From the NCBI RefSeq assembly GCF_010093595.1, contig NW_022985453.1, positions 954,897 to 1,018,896 on the forward strand: 64,000 nt of DNA. The letters run 5' to 3'. Position 1 is the stretch's first letter. Each line of letters begins with the position of its first letter. Origin of the DNA: Mytilinidion resinicola (taxonomy: Eukaryota > Ascomycota > Dothideomycetes > Mytilinidiales > Mytilinidiaceae). The notes beneath the pieces are model-generated. The model was not told the origin of the DNA. It saw only the letters and a program-made list of their open reading frames with translations, and did no database searches. The position numbers were made by a program, and so were the translations under genes. Below are positions 11,732 to 22,830 of this stretch, piece after piece.

Positions 11732-12420
11732 GAGGGCTCGGATCTTGGAGTAGTGGAGATGGTGCTACGATGTGCAGAAGGGAATGGGGTTAAGTGGTGA
11801 TGCCTGGAGTTCATGTGGAACGTCAAAACGGCTATCTTACGACTTTTTGATTTTTCGACTTATTTCATACCCTAAGTGAGACAGGTGGTGAGGATTACAT
11901 CAAGACACGCTAACTACCTAGCACATTCGATATATTTCTTTCAGCGTATTTTATCCATCTCGTTCATCATAGCTCTGCATCAGTCTACTCAACACGTCAA
12001 CATAACACGTCGTCCCCACCTCATTATCCCAAAAGACACTCTTTACACCTTTATCCATTCAAACCGGCCTCTGCACGCCATATCATGTCCAACGCACTTT
12101 TCCTTTGAACGGTTTCAATCCGCTCAGCATCCAACACTCCCACCACCTCCTCGCAGCAAACTCCCTCCAGCTTTCCCACCATCATCCACCTAGGCTACGA
12201 GACAGCGCTAGCAATCCGTCCCGTTTCCTCATCTACCACGCCTCCCAATGCGCTGACATATAAAACCCCATCTCTCCGTTCCATTCCTTCCCTTCCCATC
12301 TCCTTCATTTCCCGTCTCAAATCCCTTTCTACCCAAGCCTCTTTGACTTCCCCCCCGCCCTCCCCCGGACAACTACCAAAACAGTAAATTTTACAATCGC
12401 CACACCCCTTATTCTTCCTC
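11732..12420. other. Intergenic, no gene seen
   Basis: About 690 bp between the membrane-protein gene and a small low-complexity gene. A 105-codon plus-strand frame at 11876-12193 has no recognisable features and I treat it as chance. Confidence 0.5.
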
Positions 12421-12942
12421 ATGTCCTCTCCCACCCCCACTCCCGACCCCCCCACTAGCCCCCCCTCGGCCCTCCACCGCCTCCTCCACCGCTCCCCCTC
12501 CAAACGTAAGCCCAAAACCAAGCGCGACGAGAAGCGCCAAAAGCAAGAAGACGCCCTCGCACCCTCCGTAGCCAACGAGGTAGAAGTGGCCGAGCGCGCG
12601 GGAACCGCCAAACCTGCCCCTACGCACCAAACTGGGCATATGCGCGGCGGAGCTGGTAGCCCGGCCCCAGGGGATGGTGGGGCGATGGAAAGGAGGGAGC
12701 GGGGGTTTGATCCCCTCCCAGGTCTTTTGAAGATGCGGGAGGAGTGGGTAAGAGGGTTTGCGGAGGAGGTGGGGAGGGAGGGGGAGGGTGAGGAGGGGAT
12801 GGATATATTGGAGAAGGAGGATGGGAACGAGAAGGATGAAGAGGGCATGAATCTAGCGAAAAAGGAGAATGCGGAAGAAGAGAAGGGAGGGGAGGGACCG
12901 AGGTTTGTCCCGGGATCGCCAATAGGGAGGGTAGGTCGGTGA
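12421..12942 (+). CDS. Low-complexity hypothetical protein
   Basis: Single-exon frame of 173 residues. The N-terminus is Pro/Thr/Ser-rich (MSSPTPTPDPPTSPPS), followed by a basic stretch (HRSPSKRKPKTKRDEKRQ) that could be a nuclear localisation signal. A middle block (RGFDPLPGLLKMREEWVRGF) looks helical and more constrained, and the tail is Glu/Lys/Gly-rich. A longer frame of 307 codons lies opposite on the minus strand (12195-13118), but its translation is Ser/Pro/Arg-rich with the composition of a shadow. I prefer the plus frame because its middle block resembles real protein. Expression is unproven. Confidence 0.4.
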   Translation: MSSPTPTPDPPTSPPSALHRLLHRSPSKRKPKTKRDEKRQKQEDALAPSVANEVEVAERAGTAKPAPTHQTGHMRGGAGSPAPGDGGAMERRERGFDPLPGLLKMREEWVRGFAEEVGREGEGEEGMDILEKEDGNEKDEEGMNLAKKENAEEEKGGEGPRFVPGSPIGRVGR

Positions 12943-13239
12943 GTATGTTTGTTCATGGGCCGTCGCCGAAGGGTGAGGGGAGGATAAAGGAAAACGAGAA
13001 GGAGGATGGGTGAGTGAGCCCCGAGGGCAGAATTTGCGGGGGGGTGGTTTAGTAGATGATAGTGCTCTAAGATATGCGAGTGGTAGTTGTTTCCTGGATA
13101 TGAGGTAGACATAGTCAACGCGGCGTGAAAACATAGTGGTTAACCATTTCGATCGATGGCACCCCCTAAATCAGGCTCACGGAAAAAGTATTATGAACCC
13201 CTGCGGAGGTGCTTCAGCAGACGTCTCGTGCCGGCTGGT
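12943..13239. other. Intergenic, no gene seen
   Basis: Purine-rich flank of the preceding frame, then plain sequence leading into the tandem repeat. A TTCAGCAGACG string near 13213 may be the remnant of a still earlier repeat unit. Confidence 0.4.
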
Positions 13240-13900
13240 GACAACTTCTTACAGAATCAACCGCGAGAGTCAAAATTTAATAGACGCGGGGGGCACGCCC
13301 CGTATGCCCCGCGTGGTTGTTTCTTACGTTAGAACCAGAGCTCCTAGATTAGGTCGATGCCATTAGCATTATAAGAACCTAACGGAGCACCTCCGAAGCA
13401 AATTGCACCCCTTCAGTTACAAAGTCTTACAGATACAACCGCGCGACACTGTATTTGGTACACGTCGAGGGCACGCTGCGTAGGCACTTCATCGTAAGCG
13501 CGAGCCTCGAAATCAGGTTATGGTCAAGAGGTTGAGGAGAAGGAAATGAAGAGACGTTGAGGTACCCCCTACAGCGGTAGCCTCGTTCAGTTGCAAGTTC
13601 TTACGAGATGAACTACGGGACCCATTTTTCATACGTACAAATGGTACGTGGCGCGATACACCGCGTCTCTTCTGTGCAGTTAGTTCATCTTGTCATAAGT
13701 AGCGGGGTGGAAATCAAGACGCCGTCCAGAGAATAGCTTACTTTATTAAAATATTTCGCTTAAGATTGAACGCATTCCATTGTAAGCTCTTACAAAGGAG
13801 ATTTCGCGGAACTAAGATTGATATAAGCGAGTTACGATGCCGCCTGGCTTCTAGCGTTCACCCTTTCTTGGCCCCTTTTAACTCAGGTTGAAATTGATGT
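13240..13900 (+). repeat. Degenerate ~177-bp tandem repeat, about four units
   Basis: The string TTCTTAC or a close variant recurs, ending at 13252, 13430, 13604 and 13793 (spacings 178, 174 and 189). The flanks agree: TTCAGTTACAAAGTCTTAC, TTCAGTTGCAAGTTCTTAC and TTCCATTGTAAGCTCTTAC precede units 2-4, and AATCAACCGCG, ATACAACCGCG and ATGAACTACGG follow units 1-3. A second anchor, TAGACGCGGGGGGCACGC near 13281, matches TACACGTCGAGGGCACGC near 13459, 178 bp apart. The units are strongly diverged. There is no coding potential. A related array lies at 45330-45780. The period is close to a nucleosome repeat, which fits an old satellite, but nothing here shows function. Confidence 0.65.
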
Positions 13901-16067
13901 GAACTCTGATTTCTATGGGTGTCTAGCTCGTTGTTTATATACTAGGGGAAGGAGGGGGGCCAGCCCCGGGGGCATAACGTGGTATCTCTTCCTGACGCGT
14001 TACTTGATTCATCCTGTTTCCTGATACAGTACTGATACCGTGCTGCAGCACTGCTGTTGCACTACCTGTTACTTCCTCCTGTATCAGCATGCTATCCTGA
14101 TACGTTACTGCATATGAGTTGCTGACCCTAGGTTGTAGTGCTGCAACCCGAGTTTTTACCCTAATCAACGACATGCGAAATCGAATTACATCTACCCAAC
14201 ACCCATTCCTTTTACTTCAAAGCCTGTAATATTGTTGCCTTAGAAGCTTATACAGTAGTAAAAGCACGAAAAGTAGCAATGCCGACCTATGTCTCATTTT
14301 CTAGTCAACTCATGTTACGTGGGCACATTGGGAGTTCTAGAGTTCGCAACTAGTAACATAATTTCAGCGCCGGGCATACGCTAGACCTGTACATCAGGTC
14401 ACTCACCACTGGCGATTGATTTAGTGTCGGTTTGCTATTGGGAAGACCTCATGGAATAAAGTATATGCCTTTTTGTGTTGATAAAAACAATATACAGAAG
14501 ATATAATTGGTGTCAAACAGAACCGCAGTAGTCGAATCTAACGGGATGGTTGAATACGCTTTTCAAGACCTGGGTACAAAATAAGAGAATGTGGGCACTA
14601 AGCAGATAAGCGCATTGAAAAGGGGGTCCCTAAATTAAGTGGATGCAGCACGTCAATCATGTAGCTGATCCATACGACTCGCGACGCCCCCTTACTACCT
14701 TCTTCACCCCACCCATCTTTAGCGCCTGTGACCAATCTCTCTCTATCGCGAGTTATCCTGACTGATCTACGAGTTGCTTGCGCTTCATCGTACAGCGTCC
14801 TCTATTGACGCACCTCGTCTTCCTGTCCCTGCCCGAGACTCCCCCCGCTCCAGCGAAATAGTCCACTGGCCACTTACTACCTGGGACACTGACATCATAC
14901 TGTTTGCGATGGCACCTATCTTTTATCCTACGTCTTCGATGCGAAAGAAAAGGGATGTTGGAAATTTGCCAACATTGATGGGCTAGTGGCGTAAGGCACT
15001 CACTGCAAATGGCGGCCATACTAATATGATACCAAACAAGCTTAGAGTGGTTAAATGACTGAAAGAATGAAACCTTTATATGTGATCGAGGGCTTTGAAA
15101 TATACCAACTACGCCTTTCGGTGTGTGCTCGAGGTGCCATTTTGAAGACCTTGCGGGCAGCTTGCTCGCCACGTCTCTAATCCCCCAGGCATTTAACGCA
15201 GCTCCAAATCTTTCTTAGAGACCCGCATAGTAGGTACGCTAGGTTGGTTCATACCTAAGTCAAACCCAACGCTATCAAAACGTCGAGCAATATGAAATCC
15301 ATACCAGAATCTCTGCGATTTGGATACCTGTAAGCTTTGTTCATTAGCAACCGCAATTTCTGACAGACTCGACAATTGAAACACGATTTTAGTCTACGCT
15401 CACGTTCCTATGCAGCGCTCTTTTGAGCAAATCGTTCTAGAGTAATTCCGTTTGGTCGAAGTTGAGGTGTTCCCTTTTGCAAACTGCTATTGTCGTCATT
15501 TTAGAGACCCTTCCAATGTCAAATCCGGAGACACGAAGAGTGGTAGTCATCGAGATTGAGGTCTGGGGCGTCCCAGTGAGTCTCCAGGCTGGACAAAGCC
15601 GGCGTTTTTCATCCCTTTCAAATCATTCATGACGTATCGAAAGACCTCAAACAGTGCTGAATGAGGCTGGCAAAGCCCATAATATGAAAATTCAGCTGCA
15701 GAGAATGTATTGTTTCAGACCTCGTAGCTCGTTTTAAACTGAGAGGTGGTTGATAGATGTCGGCTACCAAGGTTGGCTCTACTCGCAACTATGGAAGCGA
15801 CGAGGCAGCACCACCCGTCTCTTTCCCATGCATCATAACCTCGCTTCAAGTACGTTCTGTCTCTCTCCCTCTCCCACACACACGCACACACATCATTATC
15901 ATCATCGCACATCCGCTCATCAAATATCCTTCACTGAACACCGATTTACCAGCTCCTCCATTACAGTGAAATGAACGCTCCAGTCTGCGTTGTCTTGACT
16001 TTTAGCTTTCATCTTCACTCCTGATAACGCAACGAAGGACCTCAGACAGTGACGTACAGGAGTACTC
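13901..16067. other. Long non-coding interval, possible mobile-element debris
   Basis: No gene is supported. Near 13950-14150 there is a GC-rich block (GGGGGGCCAGCCCCGGGGGC) followed by several CTGATAC/GTATCAG strings, which may be the end of an old transposable element. Open frames at 14753-15172 (minus) and 15750-15974 (plus) have no domain. A CACA-rich microsatellite with ATC repeats lies at about 15876-15906. The last 400 bp is the upstream region of the coiled-coil gene. Confidence 0.45.
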
Positions 16068-17096
16068 ATGGCAGTTTTCCAGCCTAAAACCTTAGCTGGA
16101 CTCAGGGCGTGTTCTGAGGATGCACCATTTACAACCGAATTCTCTATCCCCATCTTTACTTCAGTTTCAGAGAAGAAATTGGCCAAGCTTCGGGAGGAAC
16201 GAAGACTGCAAGATCAAAATCGCCGCAATAACAGCCGTACTAAGAGATGCGAAGAGAATCAAGATGCGGCATGGGTGTCACAAATGCAATGGCTGGAGGC
16301 CCAACAGCGAGAACGCACCAGACTTCAGCAGGAGTTCGAGCACCGCAAAGCCATGGAGCGAAATCGCACTGCTTATGTCGCCATATTTCCTTGTCCACCT
16401 CCTGAAGCCCCGCCCAATCCGCCCGATTTCTGTTCTATTCAAGCTGGACTCCATCTTCGAAACGAGCTTACTGATCCACCCGGAATCTCTCCTCGACGTG
16501 GATTCTCCGGCCCAATTGCCCCCCGCTGTTCTCCACCCGTGGCTCGCTCTCCGCACACCACTTCACACCCTTCATATCCTCCGACTCCAATGCCTGCCTA
16601 CAACGCTGCTTCCACTGGTCCTCCTCCGAGCCTCATGCCCGTGGAAAACAGTCTGCACAATAGACAAATCCTGGGATACGGCAATAATCCCCTCACATCT
16701 GATGACAGAGTCTTGGGATCTCGCAATCATGCTCCCGCACCTCGCGGGTCAGCCCCACTGGAGACGAATCATAAATGTGCCGATCAGCTGCTTCTTCTCA
16801 CTCTCGAGAGGCTTCGCGAATATCGATACCAGACTGCCGGTCCAAGGAACTCTTCAAACGTCGAAAACAACTCTCGTGATTACTTCACGCGTTCTTATGC
16901 CGTTCCGCCTCCTCACGCGGTCGATACGAGCGAGAATGGCAATCTATCCTTCTTCGACAATAGTCCAGCCCCGAAATTGCCGGATAAGCTTCCAGGACCA
17001 CAGGAAGCTGAGGCTCCTGTCGTGGTATTTGGCCTCTCGGCAGAATTGCTAGCTCGCAGACATCGGAGCTATGTGGTCTCTCGTGTTCGGAGTTAA
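16068..17096 (+). CDS. Hypothetical protein with N-terminal coiled coil
   Basis: Intronless frame of 342 residues, not recognised. Residues about 30-100 are highly charged and helical (SEKKLAKLREERRLQDQNRR, WLEAQQRERTRLQQEFEHRK), consistent with a coiled coil. This is followed by a Pro/Ser-rich, probably disordered region with PPPEAPPNPP and PPTPMPAYN. Near residue 245 the segment CADQLLLLTLERLREYRYQT could be a short helix. There is no signal peptide or membrane segment. A 310-codon frame overlaps it in another phase, but its composition is poorer. The length, ATG context and charged-helix pattern support this frame. Confidence 0.6.
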   Translation: MAVFQPKTLAGLRACSEDAPFTTEFSIPIFTSVSEKKLAKLREERRLQDQNRRNNSRTKRCEENQDAAWVSQMQWLEAQQRERTRLQQEFEHRKAMERNRTAYVAIFPCPPPEAPPNPPDFCSIQAGLHLRNELTDPPGISPRRGFSGPIAPRCSPPVARSPHTTSHPSYPPTPMPAYNAASTGPPPSLMPVENSLHNRQILGYGNNPLTSDDRVLGSRNHAPAPRGSAPLETNHKCADQLLLLTLERLREYRYQTAGPRNSSNVENNSRDYFTRSYAVPPPHAVDTSENGNLSFFDNSPAPKLPDKLPGPQEAEAPVVVFGLSAELLARRHRSYVVSRVRS

Positions 17097-17963
17097 GTTA
17101 CAATTCTGGGCATACGGATCTATCACTGCTTGGCTTTCAACTTGCCCACTCGCCACCACTGTGAGGAGCAACTAGCCAGTAAGCAGGTAGTCAATTAAAA
17201 GGCAGTCTAAATTGCACTATTTGAAACTTGACATCGCGCCTTGGTTTCTGATATTCTATGGGGGTACCTCAAGCAGTTGTAAGGTGAGGGTGCGGGTCAA
17301 GCGATCGCTGAGTCGAAGATATTTCTTTGAATAATGTTTTGGTATACTGTGGCTTCTCCAATTTTTGAACTCTGGATATGCAGAATTCTGGGCGTGATTT
17401 ATGCACCTAGGCACGTAATATTAACACGGTTACTCTGTACGGGTCCCCTTACCGATATCCAAAGCTTGGTGAGCGGAAGATGATTTTGCTAACTTCAACC
17501 ATGGCTTCTCGCTTCGAATCCAATAGGGATGCGGTCCAGGCCCGTGGTTCCATAGTATTTCCGAGTTTCTCCAGATTTATTATTGGCCAGCATACACCAC
17601 AAAGCCAGAACAGATGTATCCTTACACTATTCTAGCACTGGATGTGGTGCCTCAAAATACTAATAGAACTTAGGAGCACCTGGCGACAGGCCCAGTCTTT
17701 GCACGTTCTTCTACTTCTGCCTGAGGTAGCCCGGAAATGTTCCAAGCATGCCAAAATAGTAGATGTGAATCTCCGTTAGATCACCGAAACGTCTTTGTGC
17801 ACTTCAAGCAGCGTTGAAACAGTTCTACAGGCTAATTCTCTAGTACTATAGATGGGTCAAATGTAGCTTCGGTCTCCATAAGTACTAAGTAAGCCAAGAC
17901 AATCGGACCCACCACGAAGCGTGCAGTTTTTGGATCGCCAACAACACATTCCGGATAGTCGAG
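17097..17963. other. Intergenic, no gene seen
   Basis: About 870 bp of plain sequence between the coiled-coil gene and the degenerate 2EXR-like copy. No open frame has recognisable content. Confidence 0.5.
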
Positions 17964-18625
17964 ATGCGGCCTTCTTCTTATCCACACTTCCTCGCTCATA
18001 CCTTTCTCTCTTCCTTCTTCGGAAACGTCAACCGCCATCTTCCGAAAAGGCTCGAAATACACAATGTTGGGGAGCGGCAGTTGGATACTCGCACCTATCC
18101 TGCTCAGTATGCAACCGAGGCCCATACCAAACTAGCCTTCGACAGATTCGCCGCCACTACGACAGTCTTGGAACATTTCTCAGGCTTAGAGACACTCGAA
18201 GTCGACATCGAACCTCTCGAACTATTCTCCGAAGTTGTTGGCGGCCAAAATAGCAATCTCGACTGTTATTCTCGCTACGAACGGCAGCGCACAACTGCTG
18301 GGTGGCGTCCAGAACCAAAACCAGCAATCTTACCCGCAGCCAGAGTTGACATATCGGAAGGGAAAGAACCGAATACTCGAATCACTTGTGCAGATTGCCC
18401 AGAAGGTGCGGTTAAAGCACTTAATTATAAGGTGGGCCAAGACGGAGGAAAGACGCTTGACTTGCCGCGTGCTTGAGTCCGAGGTGTGTGCGTCTGGGGC
18501 GGAGATGTATATTCGGCATGAGCAATCTGTTCAATTCAGTATGGAGCACTATTTGCGCGAGCAGATTGCGCCATGCGTGCTTGGACATGGGCCTTGTACA
18601 AAGGAGCGTCAATACAAGCTCTCTA
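17964..18625 (+). pseudogene. Frameshifted partial copy of the neighbouring 2EXR-like gene
   Basis: Two overlapping plus frames together mirror the C-terminal half of the intact gene at 20306-21541. In the first frame, RLEIHNVGE and LEHFSGLETLEVDIEPLELF match SLEIRNSGD and LKHFPNLESLLIDIEPLQLF. In the second frame, LVQIAQKVRLKHLIIRWAK, FSMEHYLREQIAPCVLGHG and PCTKER match LIRVAKQVNLKRLVVRWAK, LSMENYLREKIHPCVLGHG and PVTQER. The frame switch lies around 18260-18350 and has no clean splice pair, so I call a frameshift. The N-terminal half, including the F-x-LP-x-EIR motif, is missing. This is a tandem duplicate, about 3 kb from its partner, that has decayed. Confidence 0.7.
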
Positions 18626-20305
18626 GACAGGAATTAATCCACACTGTTGCAACAGAATTTCCGCTACCGGCAGCTCGGGGCGTACGCCGCCCAATAGCCC
18701 CAAGCCCTGCGATGCATGACCCAAGACGAAAACGTGGAAGGTATAATTCAATGCCCCTTCGTATATCGCAAGGCGGAAGGGATGAGATACTGTGGTAGCC
18801 TTCGTGACAGAAAGTTTAAGAAAGTGAGCCGGGATGTTTCTGGTGGAGTTAATCAATGAATTGTCACTGTGTGATTCTTTGCTTCTATAGAATAGACATT
18901 CGAAAGGAATAGGATAAACGGAGAATCGAATGGATGAGCAGTCTTCTTTATGGCGATGGTAGGTTGAGCTGAGGCTAAATTAGAGGTGTGAAAAAAGGGG
19001 TTGCCCCGCTGTTGGAAATCATCAATTGCGCGCTCTTAGAGACGACTTCTGGAGCTTATCCCGGTCACGTGCAGGCTGTCACTGTCATATATATGAGCTC
19101 TGCCCCCCAAGATGATTCATTTCAACAGCCCCCTAAGCAGCTGCAGTGGAGAACGAGAATACAGACTCATCGCCTGCCACTGTGCGGCAGATTGTGGACG
19201 TGGTCTATTCTAGGGACGACAGCCTCTTTATATTAAGCTTAGTTTATACTGGATCCATAGTACCCGATACAAATTCGTACTCCAAAGTATGCGTATCGGA
19301 TGGATATTTCTCCCCCTCAACCACGGCAACTTGCTTCTAGGCCAATCGAGGTACGTCTTTAGACCCCTGGACTCGTGGTATGTCTAACGGCGAGATGGGC
19401 TTTTCGAACCATAGTACCTCCAGCCGATTTAAGTCACGTCATGGAAGTCATGTCATGGAAGTCTGATACCAGACCCACGCATGATTAGTCACTTGTGGCC
19501 AAGTGAGACGAGAACGACCTGAGTCTGTGGTATAAAATGATCGCGGAGTCCTTAGCCCCTCAGGTATCTCCGAAACTCACCAGAACCAGACATTCCTCAC
19601 GTAATAGAGCGCGAAGCTAGACACGTGAGCACCTCTTACGAAAACCTACCCCGTTCCACTACCCAGAACGTGAAATATGTTCATCCAGTAATATATATGA
19701 GGTGCAATCCCATTGAGTGTTGAGTGTGTTCTTCACGGCAGGTCCATATATCGGTTCCGACACTCCTTTAATGTTTTTCGAACAGGTCGAATCTCGACTG
19801 TAAGGTGCAGGTATTATCACTACATCCACATTTCGTAAAGTTTCATTTCGTGTTAGAAATCCAAGTCCAGTAAGCCTTGGCATTAAGACTCATGTCAATT
19901 CTATATTTATCTCATACGGGAATTGATAGGTGTACCAGCTCAGTGGGTTTCGTTTTCGTCATATATCATCCGTAGTTCGGCGTAGCCTCGATGGCACAAC
20001 GAATAAGGAATCTCCATGGAAGGCAAACCTCTTGAGGCGAATTCTGAAGATTTCCAAGGTCGCCCAAGCAGATGCCTTCGCACTATCGTAGTGGTGTCCC
20101 CATCCGTGCCTCTAGTCTTCGTCCTATAGGTTCTGACGCCTCAGATTCGCCGTCAGCCAGAGCACCAATTCCATTGGACACGTTGAGCCATACTTCTCAA
20201 TCAGGTTCCATGGAGCGAATACGACGCTTTGCGGGTACTTAAAGTAGGTGACTTCCCTCTCCGTTATGTCCCTCATCTCGTCACTTTTGTTCTGTCTACC
20301 ATTCC
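18626..20305. other. Intergenic between the two 2EXR-like copies, no gene seen
   Basis: About 1.7 kb without a supported gene. Small frames near 18988-19340 lack features. A short direct repeat (GTCACGTCATGGAAGTCATGTCATGGAAGTC) lies near 19434-19464 as two overlapping units of about 15 bp. Confidence 0.5.
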
Positions 20306-21541
20306 TTGATCTCATTGTCAGACTACGCTCTCATCTACGACACCGAGGCTACCAAAATGTACACAGGTGGCTGCTGTCGGTTCAACGCCGCAACATGGTC
20401 AACTCACAGTCCACTTTGCCGAGAACACGGGTGGCGAAAAGCAGGACTATTTCCGCATGTGGATTTCATGTACCTCGTGCTGATCTCAGTATTCGCCACT
20501 TTCGGAACCAAATCATTGATGTGGTACTTCGCACGATCATCCATCCATAGCTCTCCTCCGAAACGCAAACTTCCAGTTATTACCTACACTCCCATCTGGA
20601 ACGCTAAATATGAAACAAAACTGGGTTTTCCAATCATTGACTTTCGAAGGTTTCCACGAGAGATTCGAGACATGATCTACGAGTATATGCTTCGAGAATC
20701 GGATGCCGTTGAGCTCGCAGTAGGGACGAACCAGATGATTGAAATATGGGGGGATACCATCGATGCATTCTGCGCTCTGGCCAACGACCCAGAAACCCGC
20801 CACGAGTCGTGTACTTTCTGGATGTCTAACAACAAATTCCGAATATTCGAACGGCGGCCCGCCCTTCCCTTTGGTGCCACCATCACTTTTCTCCTTTCCG
20901 TTGGAAACCCCTACCGGAACATGATCAAGAGTCTTGAGATCCGCAATTCAGGCGACGTAGATCTGGTTGAGCACGCAGTCTTTGATCATCTCAGCTTAGC
21001 ATTTGAAAAGCTTTCTCTCGTCATCGACGTACTGAAGCACTTCCCGAATCTAGAGTCACTGCTCATCGACATTGAGCCCCTGCAACTGTTCTCCCGACTC
21101 GTTTGCGGAGATACTAGCACCAATGACCTTTATTCGCTGGCGTACGACATCAAAGACGACGATGACGGCTGCTCAAAGATGACACGACTGGAAAAAACGG
21201 AGTGGATGGAGAACAACAAAGTTCTTCAGTTGCTCATTCGGGTAGCTAAGCAGGTGAATTTGAAGCGCTTGGTAGTGAGGTGGGCCAAGCTGGATGACAG
21301 GAGCTCGACGTGGGATGCGCTAGGAGCATGGCCAATTGTGGAAGACTTGTCAGTTCTGTATACTTGGCATGAACATGCAATCCAGCTTAGCATGGAGAAC
21401 TATCTTAGGGAGAAAATCCACCCTTGTGTCCTTGGGCATGGCCCTGTTACACAAGAACGTGCACTGGTGCCAAAGACGCAAACAGGAATTCGGAACTCCC
21501 CTGGCGCACGTCCCTTACTAGAGCGACTCGGTGTGACATGA
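20306..21541 (+). CDS. 2EXR/F-box-like protein
   Basis: Single frame of 411 residues. Near residue 112 the motif FRRFPREIRDMIYEYML fits the start of fungal 2EXR or F-box-like proteins (F-x-LP-x-EIR-x-x-IY). Downstream blocks (IKSLEIRNSG, LKHFPNLESLLIDIEPL, NLKRLVVRWAKLDD) alternate hydrophobic positions as in this family. The first ~65 residues contain a hydrophobic stretch (VDFMYLVLISVFATFGT) and may be partly untranslated; MWYFARS at about residue 73 is another possible start. This family is greatly expanded in Pezizomycotina and mostly uncharacterised; recruitment to an SCF ubiquitin ligase is only a guess. A broken duplicate lies 1.7 kb upstream. Confidence 0.7.
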   Translation: MISLSDYALIYDTEATKMYTGGCCRFNAATWSTHSPLCREHGWRKAGLFPHVDFMYLVLISVFATFGTKSLMWYFARSSIHSSPPKRKLPVITYTPIWNAKYETKLGFPIIDFRRFPREIRDMIYEYMLRESDAVELAVGTNQMIEIWGDTIDAFCALANDPETRHESCTFWMSNNKFRIFERRPALPFGATITFLLSVGNPYRNMIKSLEIRNSGDVDLVEHAVFDHLSLAFEKLSLVIDVLKHFPNLESLLIDIEPLQLFSRLVCGDTSTNDLYSLAYDIKDDDDGCSKMTRLEKTEWMENNKVLQLLIRVAKQVNLKRLVVRWAKLDDRSSTWDALGAWPIVEDLSVLYTWHEHAIQLSMENYLREKIHPCVLGHGPVTQERALVPKTQTGIRNSPGARPLLERLGVT

Positions 21542-22039
21542 CTAAGAACTTGGCTAATGGGAGACTGGGGGTTTCGAGGTGTGTTCGTTAATGCAACTTT
21601 GTTGATAATAGATGTTGAGAAATAGAAAGGCGGCAAGCGCGGACGAGATACGACCCGTAAGAGTGGACTGCGCTGTGATAGTCCCTTCGGCATACTGGAG
21701 GAAGATGCGTCTCTCTATGGCTTTCAAACGGGCTGACACATTGTGAGGATCAAGGTACGGCCCCCTTTCACAGCTCGTATTATACCTTCAGGCCACAGGT
21801 GGCACCCCGACCCCGTCCCTATTCTATCCCCAGCTTCTCCTCTTTTGTCCTCCATGCCCCCGCTCACTGCGTTCCAACACGCCGGAGGGCTAATTACATC
21901 TGAGGTAGGGCATAGTGCAGCTGATAGTAGCCATATGAAGGAAGCGATAGGAAGGGGGAATGTAGTCAGTCTCAATTGGTATATACTATATCAATAATGT
22001 GTTAAACTGCTCTAATGAGAAGATGCTCGACATTTTTGT
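21542..22039. other. Intergenic, no gene seen
   Basis: About 500 bp between convergent elements, the 2EXR-like gene and the enoyl-CoA hydratase pseudogene. No feature found. Confidence 0.5.
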
Positions 22040-22830
22040 TCAAGCCGGAAGAGATTTTGACTGCGGTGTCTCCATTGGCGGCGCCAGAAGCTCTGCCATT
22101 GCCGATGCGCCATTCCTCTCCGCGAAATCCGAGAACGCCTTTTGCGCACCACTCTGAGCAAAACAGTAGCTCGCCACATTAACCTCGTCCTGCAGGCAGG
22201 CTTCTTTATTGGTGAACGTAACTCTTTCCAGCGACGTCTTGGAAGAAGCCAATGTAACAGCTGGAAGCTTAGCCAACCCGAAAGCAAGTCACATCGCTCT
22301 TTGCTTCGGCTCGTCGCTGACTTCGTTAACCATGCCCAGTTTCAGCGCCTCATCTGCGTCCACCCATCTGTCTGTGAGAAGCAGCTCCTTAGCCTTCAGA
22401 AGGCCGACAAGTCGCACGAGACGTAGACTGATTCCACCCGTCACGGCATATCCGAGCATAACCCCTGGAAAACGGAACCGGGCCCCAGGCCCTCCGATGA
22501 CGAAGTCGGCAGCGAGAGCGATTTCGGCGCCTCCACCAATTGCAAAACCATGCACGGCGGCGATGATGATAGCTCGGGAGGATGAAGTCAAGCGGGTGAT
22601 GTCTTGCAGTCCGTGGAAGGCTTCTCTCAGCTCAAGTCTTCTCCGGCGCAGAATGATCGGTCGCCTGCGCCTTCCAATACGATGACGCGACTTTTTTGAT
22701 GGGCGTGCAGTGCCTTGACGAGCTCTTGGAGCAGGTCGACGCTGATTCCATTCATGGCCTTGGGGCGGTTCAAGGTAATTTTGACGATGCCATCCTTGGG
22801 GTATTCGACGAGGATTGGAGGTTCCATCAT
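22040..22830 (-). pseudogene. Enoyl-CoA hydratase/isomerase pseudogene
   Basis: The crotonase fold is clear. MMEPPILVEYPKDGIVKIT starts at 22830. GAGDRSFCAGEDL carries the first oxyanion-hole segment, AAVHGFAIGGGAEIALAAD carries the second (GGG), and GMVNEVSDEPKQRAM plus LAKLPAVTLASSKTSLE follow. Two lesions break it. First, right after CAGEDL the frame hits TGA (22629-22627), and the protein resumes one frame over at LREAFHGLQDITRL; the usual linker of about 10-20 residues between these blocks is missing, so a deletion that is not a multiple of three is likely. Second, TGA at 22291-22289 follows KQRAM, and the same frame then continues for about 80 codons. No splice sites rescue either lesion. 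An intact copy would be a fatty-acid or short acyl-CoA enzyme of mitochondria or peroxisomes. Confidence 0.85.

Noticed and set aside
12195..13118. 307-codon minus-strand frame opposite the low-complexity gene
   Set aside because: Ser/Pro/Arg-rich without any conserved-looking block; looks like the shadow of a purine-rich plus strand.
16120..17052. 310-codon frame overlapping the coiled-coil protein in another phase
   Set aside because: The 342-codon frame has coherent charged helices and Pro-rich tracts; this one has the random composition of a shadow.
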